Made by a program: the position numbers and the translations under genes. A stretch of 35,864 bases of DNA. Origin: Priapulus caudatus. Taxonomy: Eukaryota; Priapulida; Priapulimorpha; Priapulimorphida; Priapulidae. The notes under the pieces are model-generated. The model saw only the letters and a program-made list of their open reading frames with translations. It had not been told where the DNA came from and did not search any database. Of this stretch, positions 20,302-28,500 are shown piece by piece (positions within the stretch are counted from its first letter, which is position 1; each line of letters begins with the position of its first letter). The DNA is taken from contig NW_014577117.1 of NCBI RefSeq assembly GCF_000485595.1, positions 370,495 through 406,358 of the forward strand, written 5' to 3'.

Positions 20302-22202
20302 GTGAGTGAGTATGCGAGTAAGTGAGTAAATGAATGAATGAGTGAGTGAGTGAATGAATAAGTGAGTAAATAAGTGAACGTTTTTACCATATATTCAAAC
20401 ATTGACTGATACTTTCTTTCGCAAGATCGAAGCATTATCACTGTTATTTAAGAACTGACGACAGCATTGCCATTTCATATTACTGCATTAGATAGAGCCG
20501 CTGTATTTGCTGCAGTGTACCGCATGCTATGCTGGGGTGAGAGGATGACCAACTCTGTCTCCGCCCGTGTAAGATTACTACGTGTGTCAGGGCAGCAGCT
20601 AACCTCTACAAGACGCATCGACTAATCGCGATAATAGATGTCCATTGCGCATGTACGTGTTGACAGATGCAATCGTAGTACTTAAGTGGCGACTCCCCGA
20701 TGATGACCGATGATGGCCGATGATGACCGACGCACGCGAGTGCGCAGTTCCGGAAATCGGAATATACAGGAAGCGCACTCTCCTCGGAAATCCGGAGAAA
20801 TCCGGATTCGACTTCTTGCATCGGTTGGGTGGGTGTGGGAGTTGGTAGAGGGGTTACTGGGGGAAAAACGGGGACGGAAGTTATTTATGGTGGACATAAT
20901 TCCTTTGATTTTTTGGACGGAAGTAGTCAAAACGGGGACGGAAGTTATTTATGGTGGACATAATTCCTTTGATTTGATTGGCTTGGATTATATGCGGGCA
21001 TATATTCCTCGCTTCCCATTGGTCGATTTATGGTGACCATAAATATGATTTATGGTGACCATTAATATGCAGTCATGTATTCTTGATTTTTGTCCACTGT
21101 GGCCAACCATATGCGTCTGTGTAAAAACGACGTTCATTTGTTTATCGCAGAAGCAATGCCCCTCTAGTGGCAGACGCGGTAAACGCTCGCTGGACGTGGA
21201 GGAGGACGAGAGCGAGGAAGAGGCTACCGAACATACGCAGGAGAAGCCATTCAAGCAGACGCTATCGAACCTAGCTCAGACTACCAACGTCTACAAAGGC
21301 ATCCGGATCTATCTCTCCGGAGAGTCGGGAGCTAACGAATTCCTTCGTAAGTGGCATGCAGAAGCGAACAGAGGCTTAGAGATATTTAGAGCAATAACGT
21401 GGTGATGATAAGTAGCGTTTTAGATAACCTTAAAGATGGCGTTGGAAAAGACATGTGAATAAACATTATCGCCCAGAAAATCGGCAGATATTTAGCGATT
21501 ATGTTGATATAACAACGCTTACACGTTTAAACAATTCCGCGCAATAACATGATTAAGAATACGACCACCCTCTCAGTGAGCCGTATTATTGACGTACTCT
21601 TAACAATTTTCATCATTACACCTTCTGATTATATACTACATAGGCCTATGTGAGACATAAAATGTTATTTTTTATAACTGTGAAGTAGCATAGCCTGGCG
21701 TAATGACAGTGGTCTTTCAGTAAACGCTGCCTTCTATAGCTATAATCATTACCCCTCTCGTGAGAAAATAGTTATCATACGTTAGAAGAAGCAGCTTAGA
21801 ACAAAAGGGATCCTGTTCTATAACGCACCATATTTCGCGAAAGAAGCAAGTTACTCGAGCCGAGTTTATACCACAGGTGTACGACACCCGTGCCCCCATT
21901 TAAGCAACTACTCTATGCTGTATGCAAGTTTAAATCACTCCCGGTGGTTGTTTTGGATGTTTGCAGATCGATTCAATAATCGCTACGTGAAACACGGCGA
22001 CGACTGCGTGGACACGATGGTTCTCGTCTTGTCCTTCTCCATCATGACCCTGCTGCTCATCTCAACCTTCGTCACGGTGGCGCTCATGTTCGCCAGATGG
22101 CGGCACCATCAGCTGATCAGAGAGAAGGTTGCCGATGTATCGAACGAATACTACCTGAAGCCGCTGCAGTTTACACCGGGGACGACCGCCGCCTATCGCT
22201 AG
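2339..22202 (+). CDS. Ten-exon gene for a secreted/membrane-anchored zona pellucida (ZP) domain protein (joined CDS)
   Basis: Exons 2339-2371, 8795-12197, 13774-14814, 16180-16367, 17057-17220, 17574-17728, 19038-19119, 19695-19860, 21151-21346 and 21967-22202 join in phase into 5,664 nt (1,887 residues plus stop), all with GT-AG introns. Domain order: signal peptide (1-17), low-complexity Gln/Gly/Ser ectodomain with polyQ (354-378), Arg/Ser/Gly tandem repeats (about 1110-1345), linker, ZP domain (about 1493-1750), furin-type site RRGKR ending at 1756, membrane span (about 1826-1851), and a 36-residue cytoplasmic tail. ZP proteins are known to polymerise into apical extracellular matrices such as cuticle or egg coat after furin cleavage releases them from the membrane, so a structural matrix role is inferred. 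Exon choice rests on splice consensus, phase agreement and ZP conservation. The specific orthologue is not recognised; the long repeat ectodomain is unlike short cuticlins. Existence of the gene is near certain; small exon-edge errors are possible. Confidence 0.9.
2881..3024. repeat. CA microsatellite with duplicated ATGTATATATAAAC flank
   Basis: (CA)n interrupted by CG steps. The block ACACACATGTATATATAAAC occurs at 2941-2960 and again at 3005-3024, so the array has been partly duplicated. Confidence 0.9.
4363..4393. repeat. Perfect 12-bp inverted repeat (hairpin)
   Basis: CCACACTTTGTC at 4363-4374 pairs with GACAAAGTGTGG at 4382-4393 across a 7-base loop. Function unknown. Confidence 0.85.
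4537..5632 (+). repeat. Family B repeat, copy 1 (intron 1)
   Basis: About 1.1 kb nearly identical to 12677-13771. The copies differ at only a handful of positions, mostly in the first 350 bp, including a G-run reading 13 G against a mixed GTGGGGGAAAAA. The match ends sharply after GCGTGTTTGCA (5632). Both copies contain the same 66-codon minus-strand reading frame, which shows no coding signature and is simply copied. No clear terminal inverted repeats. Confidence 0.92.
6260..6288 (+). repeat. Dispersed single copy of the 14826 tandem unit
   Basis: The 29 bp from CGGTATTGTATGC to ATGTGGAA are identical to the units at 14826 and 14867. Confidence 0.85.
6779..6932. repeat. GTCGTA hexanucleotide satellite
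   Basis: About 25 imperfect units of GTCGTA with TTGTA and CTCGTA variants. The minus strand reads as alternating Tyr-Asp, which is a repeat artefact rather than a protein. Confidence 0.93.
7484..7521. repeat. Perfect 17-bp inverted repeat (hairpin)
   Basis: AGAAGTAGATAATAGGG (7484-7500) pairs with CCCTATTATCTACTTCT (7505-7521) across the loop AATC. It is perfect, so either young or maintained; it could be a solo transposon-end palindrome or a small hairpin RNA. Confidence 0.9.
7904..8182. repeat. CA/CG compound microsatellite
   Basis: Nearly 280 bp of alternating purine-pyrimidine sequence (CA, CG, CGCA units). Frames in all directions are His/Thr/Arg or Cys/Val artefacts. Such DNA could adopt Z form. 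Confidence 0.92.
8795..12197 (+). CDS. Exon 2: large low-complexity ectodomain (residues 12-1145)
   Basis: A 3.4 kb open exon. The acceptor is ctcatttgcag at 8794; the donor G|GTATAG at 12198 leaves phase 1. It completes the signal peptide (VACTSA) and then encodes Gln-, Gly-, Ser- and Arg-rich sequence without cysteines after the signal region. Visible repeats are VDRQV(V/I)GG at 142-149 and 184-191; VGIDP(I/V)SLYP at 653-662 and 682-691; N-P-(Y/F) at 298, 611, 874 and 939; a QYG-rich stretch at about 462-605; and NNFG/GFG-type repeats around 715-760. The end carries SRGSRAG-type repeats that continue in exon 3. Reading on past 12197 in frame meets a stop at 12221, inside inserted repeat DNA. 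This is an intrinsically disordered matrix-protein type of sequence; no known domain was recognised. Confidence 0.88.
9821..9895 (+). repeat. CAG/CAA tract coding polyglutamine
   Basis: Twenty-five codons in exon 2 (residues 354-378) encode glutamine with one lysine at position 360. CAG and CAA codons are mixed, which normally lowers slippage. The tract lies in frame inside the ectodomain. The antisense strand reads as poly-leucine, which is a shadow. Confidence 0.95.
12044..12197 (+). repeat. Coding tandem repeats at the end of exon 2 (SRGSRAG type)
   Basis: Two [12 protein letters not shown] motifs, joined by a segment [20 protein letters not shown] and GQVDYQG, end exon 2. The same module recurs in exon 3, so the array is split by intron 2. 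The unit here is uninterrupted at GCAGGTATAGGAGCC (12077-12091), which gives the reference for judging how intron 2 arose. Confidence 0.9.
12205..12633 (-). repeat. Dispersed repeat family A, copy 2, inverted
   Basis: Reverse-complement copy of 1-442. It starts with CAGTAGTAAACACCACTG directly after the coding remnant GGTATAGA. On the minus strand it contains GGTTCGATCCC (around 12295-12310), which fits the B box of a tRNA-type internal promoter. No convincing A box was seen, so a SINE origin is only a possibility. It forms the 5' part of intron 2. Confidence 0.85.
12677..13771 (+). repeat. Family B repeat, copy 2 (intron 2)
   Basis: Near-identical to 4537-5632 at an offset of about 8,140. 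Its end at 13771 falls two bases before the exon 3 start, so the repeat end and the splice acceptor nearly coincide. The high identity implies a recent copy or gene conversion. Confidence 0.92.
13774..14814 (+). CDS. Exon 3: Arg/Ser/Gly repeat array and linker (residues 1146-1492)
   Basis: Acceptor ...tttgcaag at 13773; donor CGTG|GTAAGT at 14815, phase 1. It encodes [12 protein letters not shown] and then two 102-residue units, starting at residues 1152 and 1254, each containing VDYQ(G/D)RS motifs followed by TSRG(S/N)RA. After about residue 1345 comes a non-repeated, basic, Thr/Val/Pro-containing linker with [19 protein letters not shown] and [14 protein letters not shown], leading into the ZP domain. 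An ATG lies upstream at 13719 in the same frame, but the residues before 13774 lie in intronic repeat DNA and the phase match with exon 2 is exact. Confidence 0.86.
13791..14370 (+). repeat. 306-bp in-frame tandem repeat, about two units
   Basis: Units begin at 13791 (QNASDF) and 14097 (QNDSDF), exactly 306 bp or 102 codons apart. Each contains shorter sub-repeats of VDYQxRSxxTSRGxRA roughly every 33 residues. The second unit decays at [10 protein letters not shown]. Nucleotide identity between the units is high, pointing to recent duplication or ongoing homogenisation. Confidence 0.9.
14826..14903 (+). repeat. 41-bp tandem duplication next to the exon 3 donor
   Basis: Two identical 37-bp blocks starting CGGTATTGTATGC, at 14826 and 14867, separated by CAGC. 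A partial third copy is at 6260-6288 in intron 1. Confidence 0.92.
15885..15948. repeat. CA microsatellite
   Basis: Almost pure (CA)n with one TACA step, followed by a 34-bp block also found at 22329. Confidence 0.95.
15949..15982 (+). repeat. 34-bp dispersed repeat, copy 1
   Basis: Begins ATATGAGTATATGCATAG and ends ATATGTGTGT; identical to 22329-22362. Both copies adjoin a long microsatellite. Confidence 0.9.
16180..16367 (+). CDS. Exon 4: start of the ZP domain (residues 1493-1555)
   Basis: Acceptor ttcactctag at 16179, donor GAC|GTGAGT at 16368, entering in phase 1 and leaving in phase 0. It encodes DVNVHC, then a beta-strand-rich segment with cysteines at 1498, 1530 and 1549 and the [12 protein letters not shown] signature. 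This matches the ZP-N half, in which the first conserved cysteines and a Cys-Gly-Thr motif occur. An AG at the same place as the phase demands, plus a pyrimidine tract, supports the start. Confidence 0.92.
16368..17056 (+). other. Intron 4 of the ZP gene
   Basis: gtgagt donor, cttgcag acceptor, phase 0. I see nothing else of note in it. Confidence 0.8.
17057..17220 (+). CDS. Exon 5: ZP domain, end of ZP-N half (residues 1556-1610)
   Basis: Acceptor cttctcttgcag, donor CC|GTAAGT at 17221, phase 2 exit. It encodes [27 protein letters not shown] and YTVRC. The F-x-N-T-V-x-V strand followed by a cysteine in YxVxC is characteristic of ZP-N. Confidence 0.92.
17221..17573 (+). other. Intron 5 of the ZP gene
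   Basis: gtaagt donor, tgtag acceptor, phase 2. Contains GTTA and TTAT tetranucleotide repeats at about 17297-17440. Confidence 0.85.
17297..17440. repeat. GTTA and TTAT tetranucleotide repeats
   Basis: A run of GTTAGTTA units passes into a pure (TTTA)n block and back to GTTA, a compound tetranucleotide satellite. Confidence 0.9.
17574..17728 (+). CDS. Exon 6: ZP linker and start of ZP-C (residues 1610-1662)
   Basis: Acceptor gttgttgtag at 17573, donor ACAG|GTGCGT at 17729, phase 1 exit. It encodes [20 protein letters not shown] and then [27 protein letters not shown], the usual ZP-C opening with a hydrophobic strand, a Gly and a VG-L-I segment. Confidence 0.92.
17958..18504. mobile_element. 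MITE-like element with TTAGGCGCGTTCACAC termini and TA target duplication
   Basis: The left end TTAGGCGCGTTCACAC and right end GTGTGAACGCGCCTAA are perfect inverted repeats. TA flanks both sides (17956-17957 and 18505-18506). No transposase frame is present, so it is non-autonomous. Inside, GCGAGCGTTCACACACGC and AATAATCGCGCTAA blocks recur tandemly and are themselves echoes of the terminal repeat. A TA target would suit Tc1/mariner-like transposases, but the superfamily is not established. Confidence 0.82.
18170..18352. repeat. Internal tandem repeats of the MITE
   Basis: Units of about 40-50 bp carry GCGTTCACACACGCAAATAA followed by TCGCGCTAA; about four units, the last three with ATTCCAAA. 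A duplicated TGCGCATGCTCACTGC lies just before, at 18085-18131. Confidence 0.88.
19038..19119 (+). CDS. Exon 7: ZP-C segment with the DC/AHSG motif (residues 1662-1689)
   Basis: Only 82 nt. Acceptor ctcattgcag, donor GG|GTAGGT at 19120, phase 2. It encodes [15 protein letters not shown] and VDLIDNNG, the ZP-C pattern in which a Cys is followed by A-x-x-G and LIDxxGC. The glycine is completed by exon 8, which starts A-TGT, giving the GC pair. Confidence 0.92.
19120..19694 (+). other. Intron 7 of the ZP gene
   Basis: gtaggt donor, ctccgcag acceptor, phase 2. Contains a CA/CG then TA microsatellite at 19277-19412. Confidence 0.85.
19277..19412. repeat. CA/CG then TA compound microsatellite
   Basis: CA and CG steps pass into about 25 TA units ending TTTATATATAAT. 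Confidence 0.93.
19695..19860 (+). CDS. Exon 8: ZP-C core with FKFPD and cysteine cluster (residues 1689-1744)
   Basis: Acceptor ctctctccgcag, donor GCC|GTGAGT at 19861, phase 0. It encodes [11 protein letters not shown], then [24 protein letters not shown] and NCEA. The aromatic FKFPD strand followed by three closely spaced cysteines is a strong ZP-C hallmark. Confidence 0.94.
20058..20376. repeat. TGAG/TGAT tetranucleotide satellite
   Basis: About 300 bp of TGAG units with TGAT blocks and decayed edges (TGAA, TAAG). The minus strand reads THSLTHSL and NQSI repeats, which is not a protein. Confidence 0.95.
20768..20863 (+). repeat. 96-bp dispersed repeat, copy 1
   Basis: Identical over all 96 bases to 31343-31438. 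Begins AGGAAGCGCACTCTCC and ends GGGGTTACTGGGGG. Confidence 0.95.
20865..20975 (+). repeat. 64-bp period tandem duplication
   Basis: The block starting AAAACGGGGACGGAAG and running to CCTTTGATT occurs at 20865 and again at 20929. A 22-bp period duplication of GATTTATGGTGACCAT follows at 21024-21068. Confidence 0.9.
21151..21346 (+). CDS. Exon 9: last ZP cysteine, furin site, acidic linker (residues 1745-1810)
   Basis: Acceptor tgtttatcgcag, donor C|GTAAGT at 21347, phase 1. It encodes KQC, then [10 protein letters not shown], a basic furin-type cleavage site ending at residue 1756. A very acidic stretch [15 protein letters not shown] follows, then VYKGIRIYL, which could be the external hydrophobic patch that in other ZP proteins blocks premature polymerisation. 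The patch assignment is inference. Confidence 0.92.
21347..21966 (+). other. Intron 9 of the ZP gene
   Basis: gtaagt donor, gtttgcag acceptor, phase 1. Nothing else recognised. Confidence 0.85.
21967..22202 (+). CDS. Exon 10: transmembrane segment, cytoplasmic tail and stop (residues 1810-1887)
   Basis: Acceptor ggatgtttgcag at 21966. It encodes [16 protein letters not shown], then a roughly 26-residue hydrophobic span (about 1826-1851), a basic stop-transfer sequence RWRHH, and a tail ending TPGTTAAYR before TAG at 22200-22202. This is a type I anchor, as usual in ZP proteins. No canonical AATAAA was found soon after the stop. Confidence 0.93.
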
Positions 22203-22371
22203 TAGTGAAGAGATGATCCGATGATTTGCTCAGTTTGCCAACCGAGAGGATGCAGTCTATAAATCGACACAAATCGTTGCAATTTTAGCTTGCCGTAATG
22301 GCATATAATAATGAATCAGCTTATATATATATGAGTATATGCATAGATATATATATGTGTGTATATATATT

Positions 22372-22416
<45 letters not shown>

Positions 22417-22942
22417 ATTATATTATATTATATGTATATATCTTATGTGTGTGTGTATCCGTGTCACGCACACTATCATGCGTTCCGCAACGTTCATTTA
22501 ACGAACTTTCACAACACCAGCACGGGCGCGGCTGCAGCCTACAGTTTCAATATTACTCCCCAGGCCCCTTCGATCACGCGCTCCTTCTGCAGTCAGACAC
22601 GCTCCTTTGAAGGACCCATAGCGAAATCAAGATGGCAGTCAGCCAGTAATAGTAGTAGGACGACCTGAGCAAATCGTCGATAGCTTTCATCCGTGATGTC
22701 GTGCAGCGGTGGCTGTCACGACCAAACAACGCGAGCCTCAGATTGCAATCACGTCTGCCGCGGCAATTACCTCGGAACATTGCTGAATTTAACGGCCACG
22801 AGTGCGGTGGAAGGCAGAGGACCAACTGTCCGCGCGGGAATAGACGGGATATCGTCTGCTATAGACAGCGATAGAGTGACCGGTGGGTGCTCCCGGTGCA
22901 AACTGGCAGGGCGTTTGGAAATGGTACCACTAGCGCGTCCAG

Positions 22943-22983
<41 letters not shown>

Positions 22984-23004
22984 CTATATATATAATTATA
23001 TATT
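22203..23004. other. 3' flank of the ZP gene
   Basis: Likely includes the 3' UTR, but no AATAAA lies close to the stop. Holds a TA microsatellite with the second 34-bp repeat copy (22329-22447) and another TA run (22944-23004). Short frames here show no recognised product. Confidence 0.5.
22329..22447. repeat. 34-bp dispersed repeat copy 2 plus TA microsatellite
   Basis: 22329-22362 is identical to 15949-15982; it runs into about 80 bp of TA/TTATA sequence. Confidence 0.9.
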
Positions 23005-23411
23005 ACGTATGCGTTGCCGCTTTCCTGTGTCGGTGATCCGTTCCTCCCGGAGAACGTGAAGACGCGCCGTACTTGATTGTCTGGCGTGTATGTAAATATG
23101 GAGACGTTCTTGTGTCTGCGATGGCCTGCCCACACATGGGGGGCAAAAGCGCAGAATAATGTTCAACGACTGCCCACCCACGTCCGATTTAAAAGGAAGG
23201 GAGGGTGTAAATCTTGCGTGCGTGATCCTAATACTAACGACACAATAGTACGCGGTCTGGACATTTATTGATAATTGAATGACGCGAATGAATGGATTTA
23301 TGAAATGTAATTATATGAATGTGGCTAAGCGATTTGAATGACCTTGATGCAGGAACATTTGTCCGGCTAGATGATGGGAATATAATAGACTAACGTCGCG
23401 TGTCAAAACAA

Positions 23412-23546
23412 GGGGCCACTGTTAAAACATCAGAAATAGCTATGACATCATCGTCTTATCTTTCAAGTGAAGTGTCGTGCAGACGGTTATGACGTTTTAG
23501 ACTTATGATAGTCGTAATTTATTTATGACGCTTTTGACAACGAACC
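23412..23546. mobile_element. Short inverted-repeat element inside the direct repeat, copy 1
   Basis: The left end GGGGCCACTGTTAAAACATC and the reverse complement of the right end (GGTTCGTTGTCAAAAGCGTC) are related imperfect inverted repeats. They resemble the termini at 31438-32138. The matching element in copy 2 is 32892-33027. Classification as a MITE is tentative. Confidence 0.45.
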
Positions 23547-24617
23547 TCAGTGCTTCCTTACTAACCCGTTCACACTTCGCATCGACACTCTTGTGATGTC
23601 GGCAGGTATGTCTCAAGCTCGATAATCGTTATCGGGACAGCAATTACGATCACGACATGGTTTCGTTATCTTCGTGTATAAAGATATTAGATTCGCGTGA
23701 CTGAACGAACGAAATGCCTAAAAATGTTAGTTATTTTTTACCGCTTACTATTTCAATCGGCTAGATTGTTGATTTGAATACAAGACGGCGCTCTCGGTTA
23801 AGTGCAGCTGCGAGCGGACGATTAGTGAAGGCCCGCGGGGAATGACTATACATAATGTCTACTTTACGCTACGATATATGGATTTCTTATTCATTAAATC
23901 AGCGAGTGATAAATACCATTTGTTTTATTCACTTCTGATTAAACGTTTACGTAAAGAAAGCATGCGGACAGCTTTACAAACGATAAACATAGTGAACGGA
24001 TAGCAGGGCGCATGAGCAAACGATTTGCCCAATGATCGGACGTTTGTTAATTGCCAATTAAATCGCCCGGAGTTTATTTTCGTATGTACAATATCATAAT
24101 ACTGTATATCTAAGAGAGATTACGTGTTATGTTCATGCTATATATATAGTCATGTTACGTATTTAGCATGGTCGAGAAATTCCTTTAATCAAATGTAGGT
24201 TGCAGGAAATCAAATTCGTTTCGGCGGTACATGTTTATATTCATTAGAGAGTTGCTGTGCTAAAAGTGTAGCGTATATCTGTACTTGTACGTACAGACCG
24301 TGATTGACGGGACAGCCAGACGACAGAAGTCTATAAGAGTCGATGATAATAAAATATTCGGTGAATAAAGGGGCTCGAATTAAGCAATTATAAATAGTAA
24401 TTATCATTAGGAATTTATGTCACCTGTATGTTTCTTAATACTGTTCAGCAGTGGAAAATGTCGTGTCTACATATTGATAAATAAACAACATTTTCGCTAT
24501 TTTAAGTACACGCTTCTTCGTTCTGTATCGACAAATTTAACTCAAACAATTTTGCGAAGTTATCTGGGATAATTCATTTCTATAATGTTGACCAGACTAC
24601 GACCCTTCTACGTACTA

Positions 24618-24743
24618 TCTAGCTTTACTCTTTCTTTCTCATCCCTTCTTTTTCTCTCGTCTCTTCTCCTCTCCTCTCCATTTCCTCCTCTCCCCTCCCC
24701 TCCCCCATCTCCCTCTCCCCATTTCCTTATTCCCCCCCCCGCC
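24618..24743. repeat. Polypyrimidine tract
   Basis: About 125 bp of nearly pure C/T on the plus strand ending in a C run; the counterpart in copy 2 is 34085-34206. Low-complexity sequence. Confidence 0.9.
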
Positions 24744-26700
24744 CTGACGTGTTGATCGGTGTCGTCATGGTTCGTCTAGTCTCTATAATTACTTGAAATA
24801 TAAACTACTTAAATTTGATCACAGTTTATTGTTTTATATACGAGATTGTGTTTTTGACGAAAATTCTTTATATTAGATTAGATATTTATGGCCCGCCACT
24901 ACTGCGTTATCCGTTACATACCTTGAAAATGCGTGGGGCGGCGCGACGGACGCGGTGCCGAAATTAAGGGCGGGGGCTCTCGACCAGTCTTATAACAAGA
25001 TGATGGATTGTATACAATTGTTCGTTATAATTATAAGTTATTACTACTCTGATTGCTCGCGGTGCGCGGAGCTAGATGTGATGAAACGTTGAGGGGCCAT
25101 TACTGATAAACGCGAATAGCCAGATACGTCATAATCATTAAGCCGGCATATTTATTACGAACGTTTATCATGACCTGCATTTCGTTACCGCTCGCAGCAC
25201 ATGCCCACTTATGTAAACTGATAAATTCTAACGCTTGACATCAAAAATTGAGTAAGTGATTTCCAACTTTATACAAAGTAGATGGCAGCACATTACGACA
25301 ATTAGCCGATGGCAGCACATTATCCGTGAACGAGAAAGCATTAACTTTGCATGACATTTTTAAATCTGTAATACATTAGTGGGAGGCGACCTTAACATAG
25401 AAATCGATTATTTCAAAAACACATTGTTCCGTAGATTAAACTATATACATCATATACATAAGTCAGCACATTGTGCTCTTTTGCTTAGAATTTGTGAAAC
25501 TTTTGACACGCATAATTACATAGTTCCTGAAGATATTTTCTGATTAAGTGCCAACTTTAACAGCGTAAACCTGGGGGCGTACAGCGCTCTTGGCGGGATT
25601 TTCGTTTAACGGGGTATTTTTGTTACACTATTCTTTGGGTTTTGGCGTATAATTTCAAGAATAATCATCCATTATTCAAGAAGTAGCTCATAGATTTGTA
25701 GATATCTTACTAATATTATAGAAACAATTTATTGAGTTTGGTTATCTTGAAGTTTGTAATAAATAATGTTGAAGCAATAAAATTTCGGTTTCTTAAAAAA
25801 AATGATAAATTTCTTTCCCTGTAATTAATAATGGCACCGATATATAATAAAAATTTATCCAGTCTGATGAGCATTGCTTATGTCAAAATATTCCTTTTTA
25901 GTAGGCGAATCCACTATGTTTTAACATTACTGCAGTAACGAAAGGATTTTTGACATATCGGTTCATTTATAGGTTTTGTAAGTTTTTATTATTTTTAACT
26001 ATTTCATTGTTTCAAGTTACCTTAATTTTTATTACAAACTTAAAGATAACTACACTCAGTAAATTTGCTTTTTAGAATAATAGTAATTTTAATAAAAAAA
26101 ATATAGATATCTACGAATCATGTGAGTACTTCGTGAATAAATGGATGTGTATTATTGAATTATAAGCTAACCCTAAGAGCATTTATAACGCAATACCGTT
26201 AACATCACAGGGGCGCTGTACAGCAACGAGATGGCGTGTTCATTGGCACTTATACTCAGAAATATCTTCAGGACGCTCATGTAGTACGCGTGTGCAAGAG
26301 TTTCACAATTCTACCAAAAGTAGCACAATCCATGTGCTTATCGCTGACCATGACATGCGTGGGCGGCCCATAATTTATAGACCTAGTGTCTCGTTGTTGT
26401 TATGATGAGATTTTTTATTAAGTTGAAAATTCGTGTTAATCCGCACGTATTTGAATTAAATTCTTAATATTAATTATATGAATACAAATATATATATAAT
26501 TAATAATAAATAATAAAGAAAAATTATAAATTAATAATTTAATTATTATAATTATATATAATAATATTCAATATATTAATTATTCAATTAGGATATGGAC
26601 GTGCAACTTTGAAGGTTGAAGGTGCCGTCGTTGGCACATCCACTCAATATCTCCCCACAATGTTACCCTATGAGAAACCCATAATGGTCACGTGATCTTC

Positions 26701-26765
26701 AGTGCGTGCGTGCGCGTGTGTGTGTGCGCGTGCGTGCGCGTGTGTGGCACATGAGGTGATGTGTG

Positions 26766-26843
<78 letters not shown>

Positions 26844-26862
26844 TGTGCGCGCGCGCGTGTGT
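26701..26862. repeat. GT/GC microsatellite
   Basis: (GT)n with GC steps and two TTG interruptions. Confidence 0.93.
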
Positions 26863-27100
26863 ATGTTCTGGGGTAAGTGCCGGAAGCTGCCAAATCCCTT
26901 AGATGCGCTGGGTGTCTTGAAACTTTATTTCAAATCGCAATGTTTCTAATGGGTGTTCCCGTCATGGCAGGACCGCTTTGTAATCTGCCTCAGCGACTGG
27001 ATTGGAACAAACAACGCCACACTTAACACGCTGAGCACGACACTCTTCCCTCCTCTCTCTTTTCAAACATCACATGCCACGCGCAGCACAAAACACATAC

Positions 27101-27325
27101 CACGCGCGCGCGCACACACACACTCACGTGCCAACACACACGCGCACGCCACACACGCACGCACACACACACACACACACACAACCCACACACACACACA
27201 CACACACACCACACACAATACACACACAGTCACACACACACACCACACCACACACACACACACCACACACCACACACACCACAACACACACACACACCAA
27301 CACACACAAACCACGCCCACGCCAC
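27101..27325. repeat. CA microsatellite
   Basis: CA and CACC units over about 220 bp; roughly complementary in type to 26701-26862 and able to fold back with it. Confidence 0.93.
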
Positions 27326-27754
27326 ACCTGCTTGCTTTATTGTACAGGATGTATAAAGATCATCACGAAAATTACAATTCGACTGAGCCATTATGTCGGC
27401 CTAGCTGCTGCTCCGATAACTTATCACGCATCGCTGCGTGGTACGCGCCACGCAGCCATATTTCCTCACCGGCGCGCTGACGCTGCTTTCTCGCCCTACA
27501 GTTAATCTGGTACGGGAAGCGCACATCTATGTATCTTCCTCAGCTGGTTGCTATTGTTGCTAGAGAAAGTTGAGGAAGCGTTTGCTACTGCGCCTACAAA
27601 GCCGGGTACTGCTTGGTACGGTGGGTGCGCCGCCTCTACTTCATCGTTACCGGAGCGACGGCAGGGGCTAACGTTCCGCGGTAATTCTTATTTCAGCGAT
27701 TACGTCATGCCATGAGCCCCTTATATAGGCGCGCGGTTCATTTTTCACCGCTCG

Positions 27755-27933
27755 TATATATATATATATATAATTATATATATATAATATATATATATAT
27801 ACGTGTTGCGCATATGTTGTGTGTGTGTGTGTTGTGGCTGTAGTCGTGTCGTGTGTGTGTGTGCTGTGTGTGTGTCGTGGTGATTTGCTTTGTTTGTGTA
27901 CTACTCGTGCTGTGTGTGCGTGTGTGTGCGTGC
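27755..27933. repeat. TA then GT compound microsatellite
   Basis: TA repeats (27755-27801) are followed by GT repeats with CGT and GCT interruptions. Confidence 0.9.
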
Positions 27934-28145
27934 CTACGTAATTGTACGCGGCTACTGTTATCGCTTCCTTACTGCTTTCTTGTAATTCCCTCCCAGAAGA
28001 TTTCAGATGTAATCGGGTTGACCGTGTTTTAGTGTACATGTGTACTCACGCGTCGTCAACCCTGACAACGCCGCTGGCTACTATAACCGTGAACGTTTTC
28101 GTAAACCTGATCTGATGTCCGTCTGCGCAATTTCGCCTTCCGTAC

Positions 28146-28212
28146 GTCACAGATCGTTTGATGCGTCACCTATGTCTCAGATCGTTTGATGTGTCACCTA
28201 TGTCACAGATCG
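28146..28212 (+). repeat. 28-bp tandem repeat, about 2.4 copies
   Basis: Units starting GTCACAGATCGTTTGATG at 28146, 28174 and 28202 (partial). Confidence 0.92.
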
Positions 28213-28369
28213 ACTTACTATACGGGGAAAAAGGAGATAAGGGAAAAAGAGTGTATGTCGTCTATTCTATCTACCGAGGTTCGACAATTACGGACGTTTT
28301 ATTGCGATGTTCATTCGCCCAACCTAGTTTACACATCGACGTGAAATAAACTACATACAGCCATACCTG

Positions 28370-28500
28370 TATAAACGGGTCACTCAAGAGAAACGCAGAA
28401 AACTCTCATTTATGGAAAGGTTTCCGTTAAGGTGGTGTCACTACCTAACTGGCCCAAGTGAAACGCGGAAAAGTTTTCTATAAACAAGTGACCGTTTCTA
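28370..28500. repeat. Imperfect inverted repeat, possible transposon remnant
   Basis: AAACGGGTCACT near the left edge and AGTGACCGTTT near the right edge pair with one mismatch/bulge; AGAAACGCAGAAAA and TGAAACGCGGAAAA are internal direct echoes. No transposase is visible. Confidence 0.35.

Larger units (their letters stand above)
19861..21150 (+). other. Intron 8 of the ZP gene
   Basis: gtgagt donor, tatcgcag acceptor, phase 0. Contains the TGAG/TGAT satellite, a 96-bp dispersed repeat and two short tandem duplications. Confidence 0.84.
23005..26598 (+). repeat. 3.5 kb direct repeat, copy 1
   Basis: Aligns collinearly with 32491-35864, from ACGTATGCGTTGC to TTCTTAATATTAATTAT and into AT-rich sequence. 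Between these anchors this copy is 3,456 nt and the other 3,248 nt. Differences are largely one- or two-base insertions and deletions in both directions. No coding frame survives in either copy. Both copies are bounded by TA runs. Confidence 0.9.

Noticed and set aside
19998-20441. Minus-strand THSL/NQSI repeat protein
   Set aside because: Produced by the TGAG/TGAT tetranucleotide satellite.
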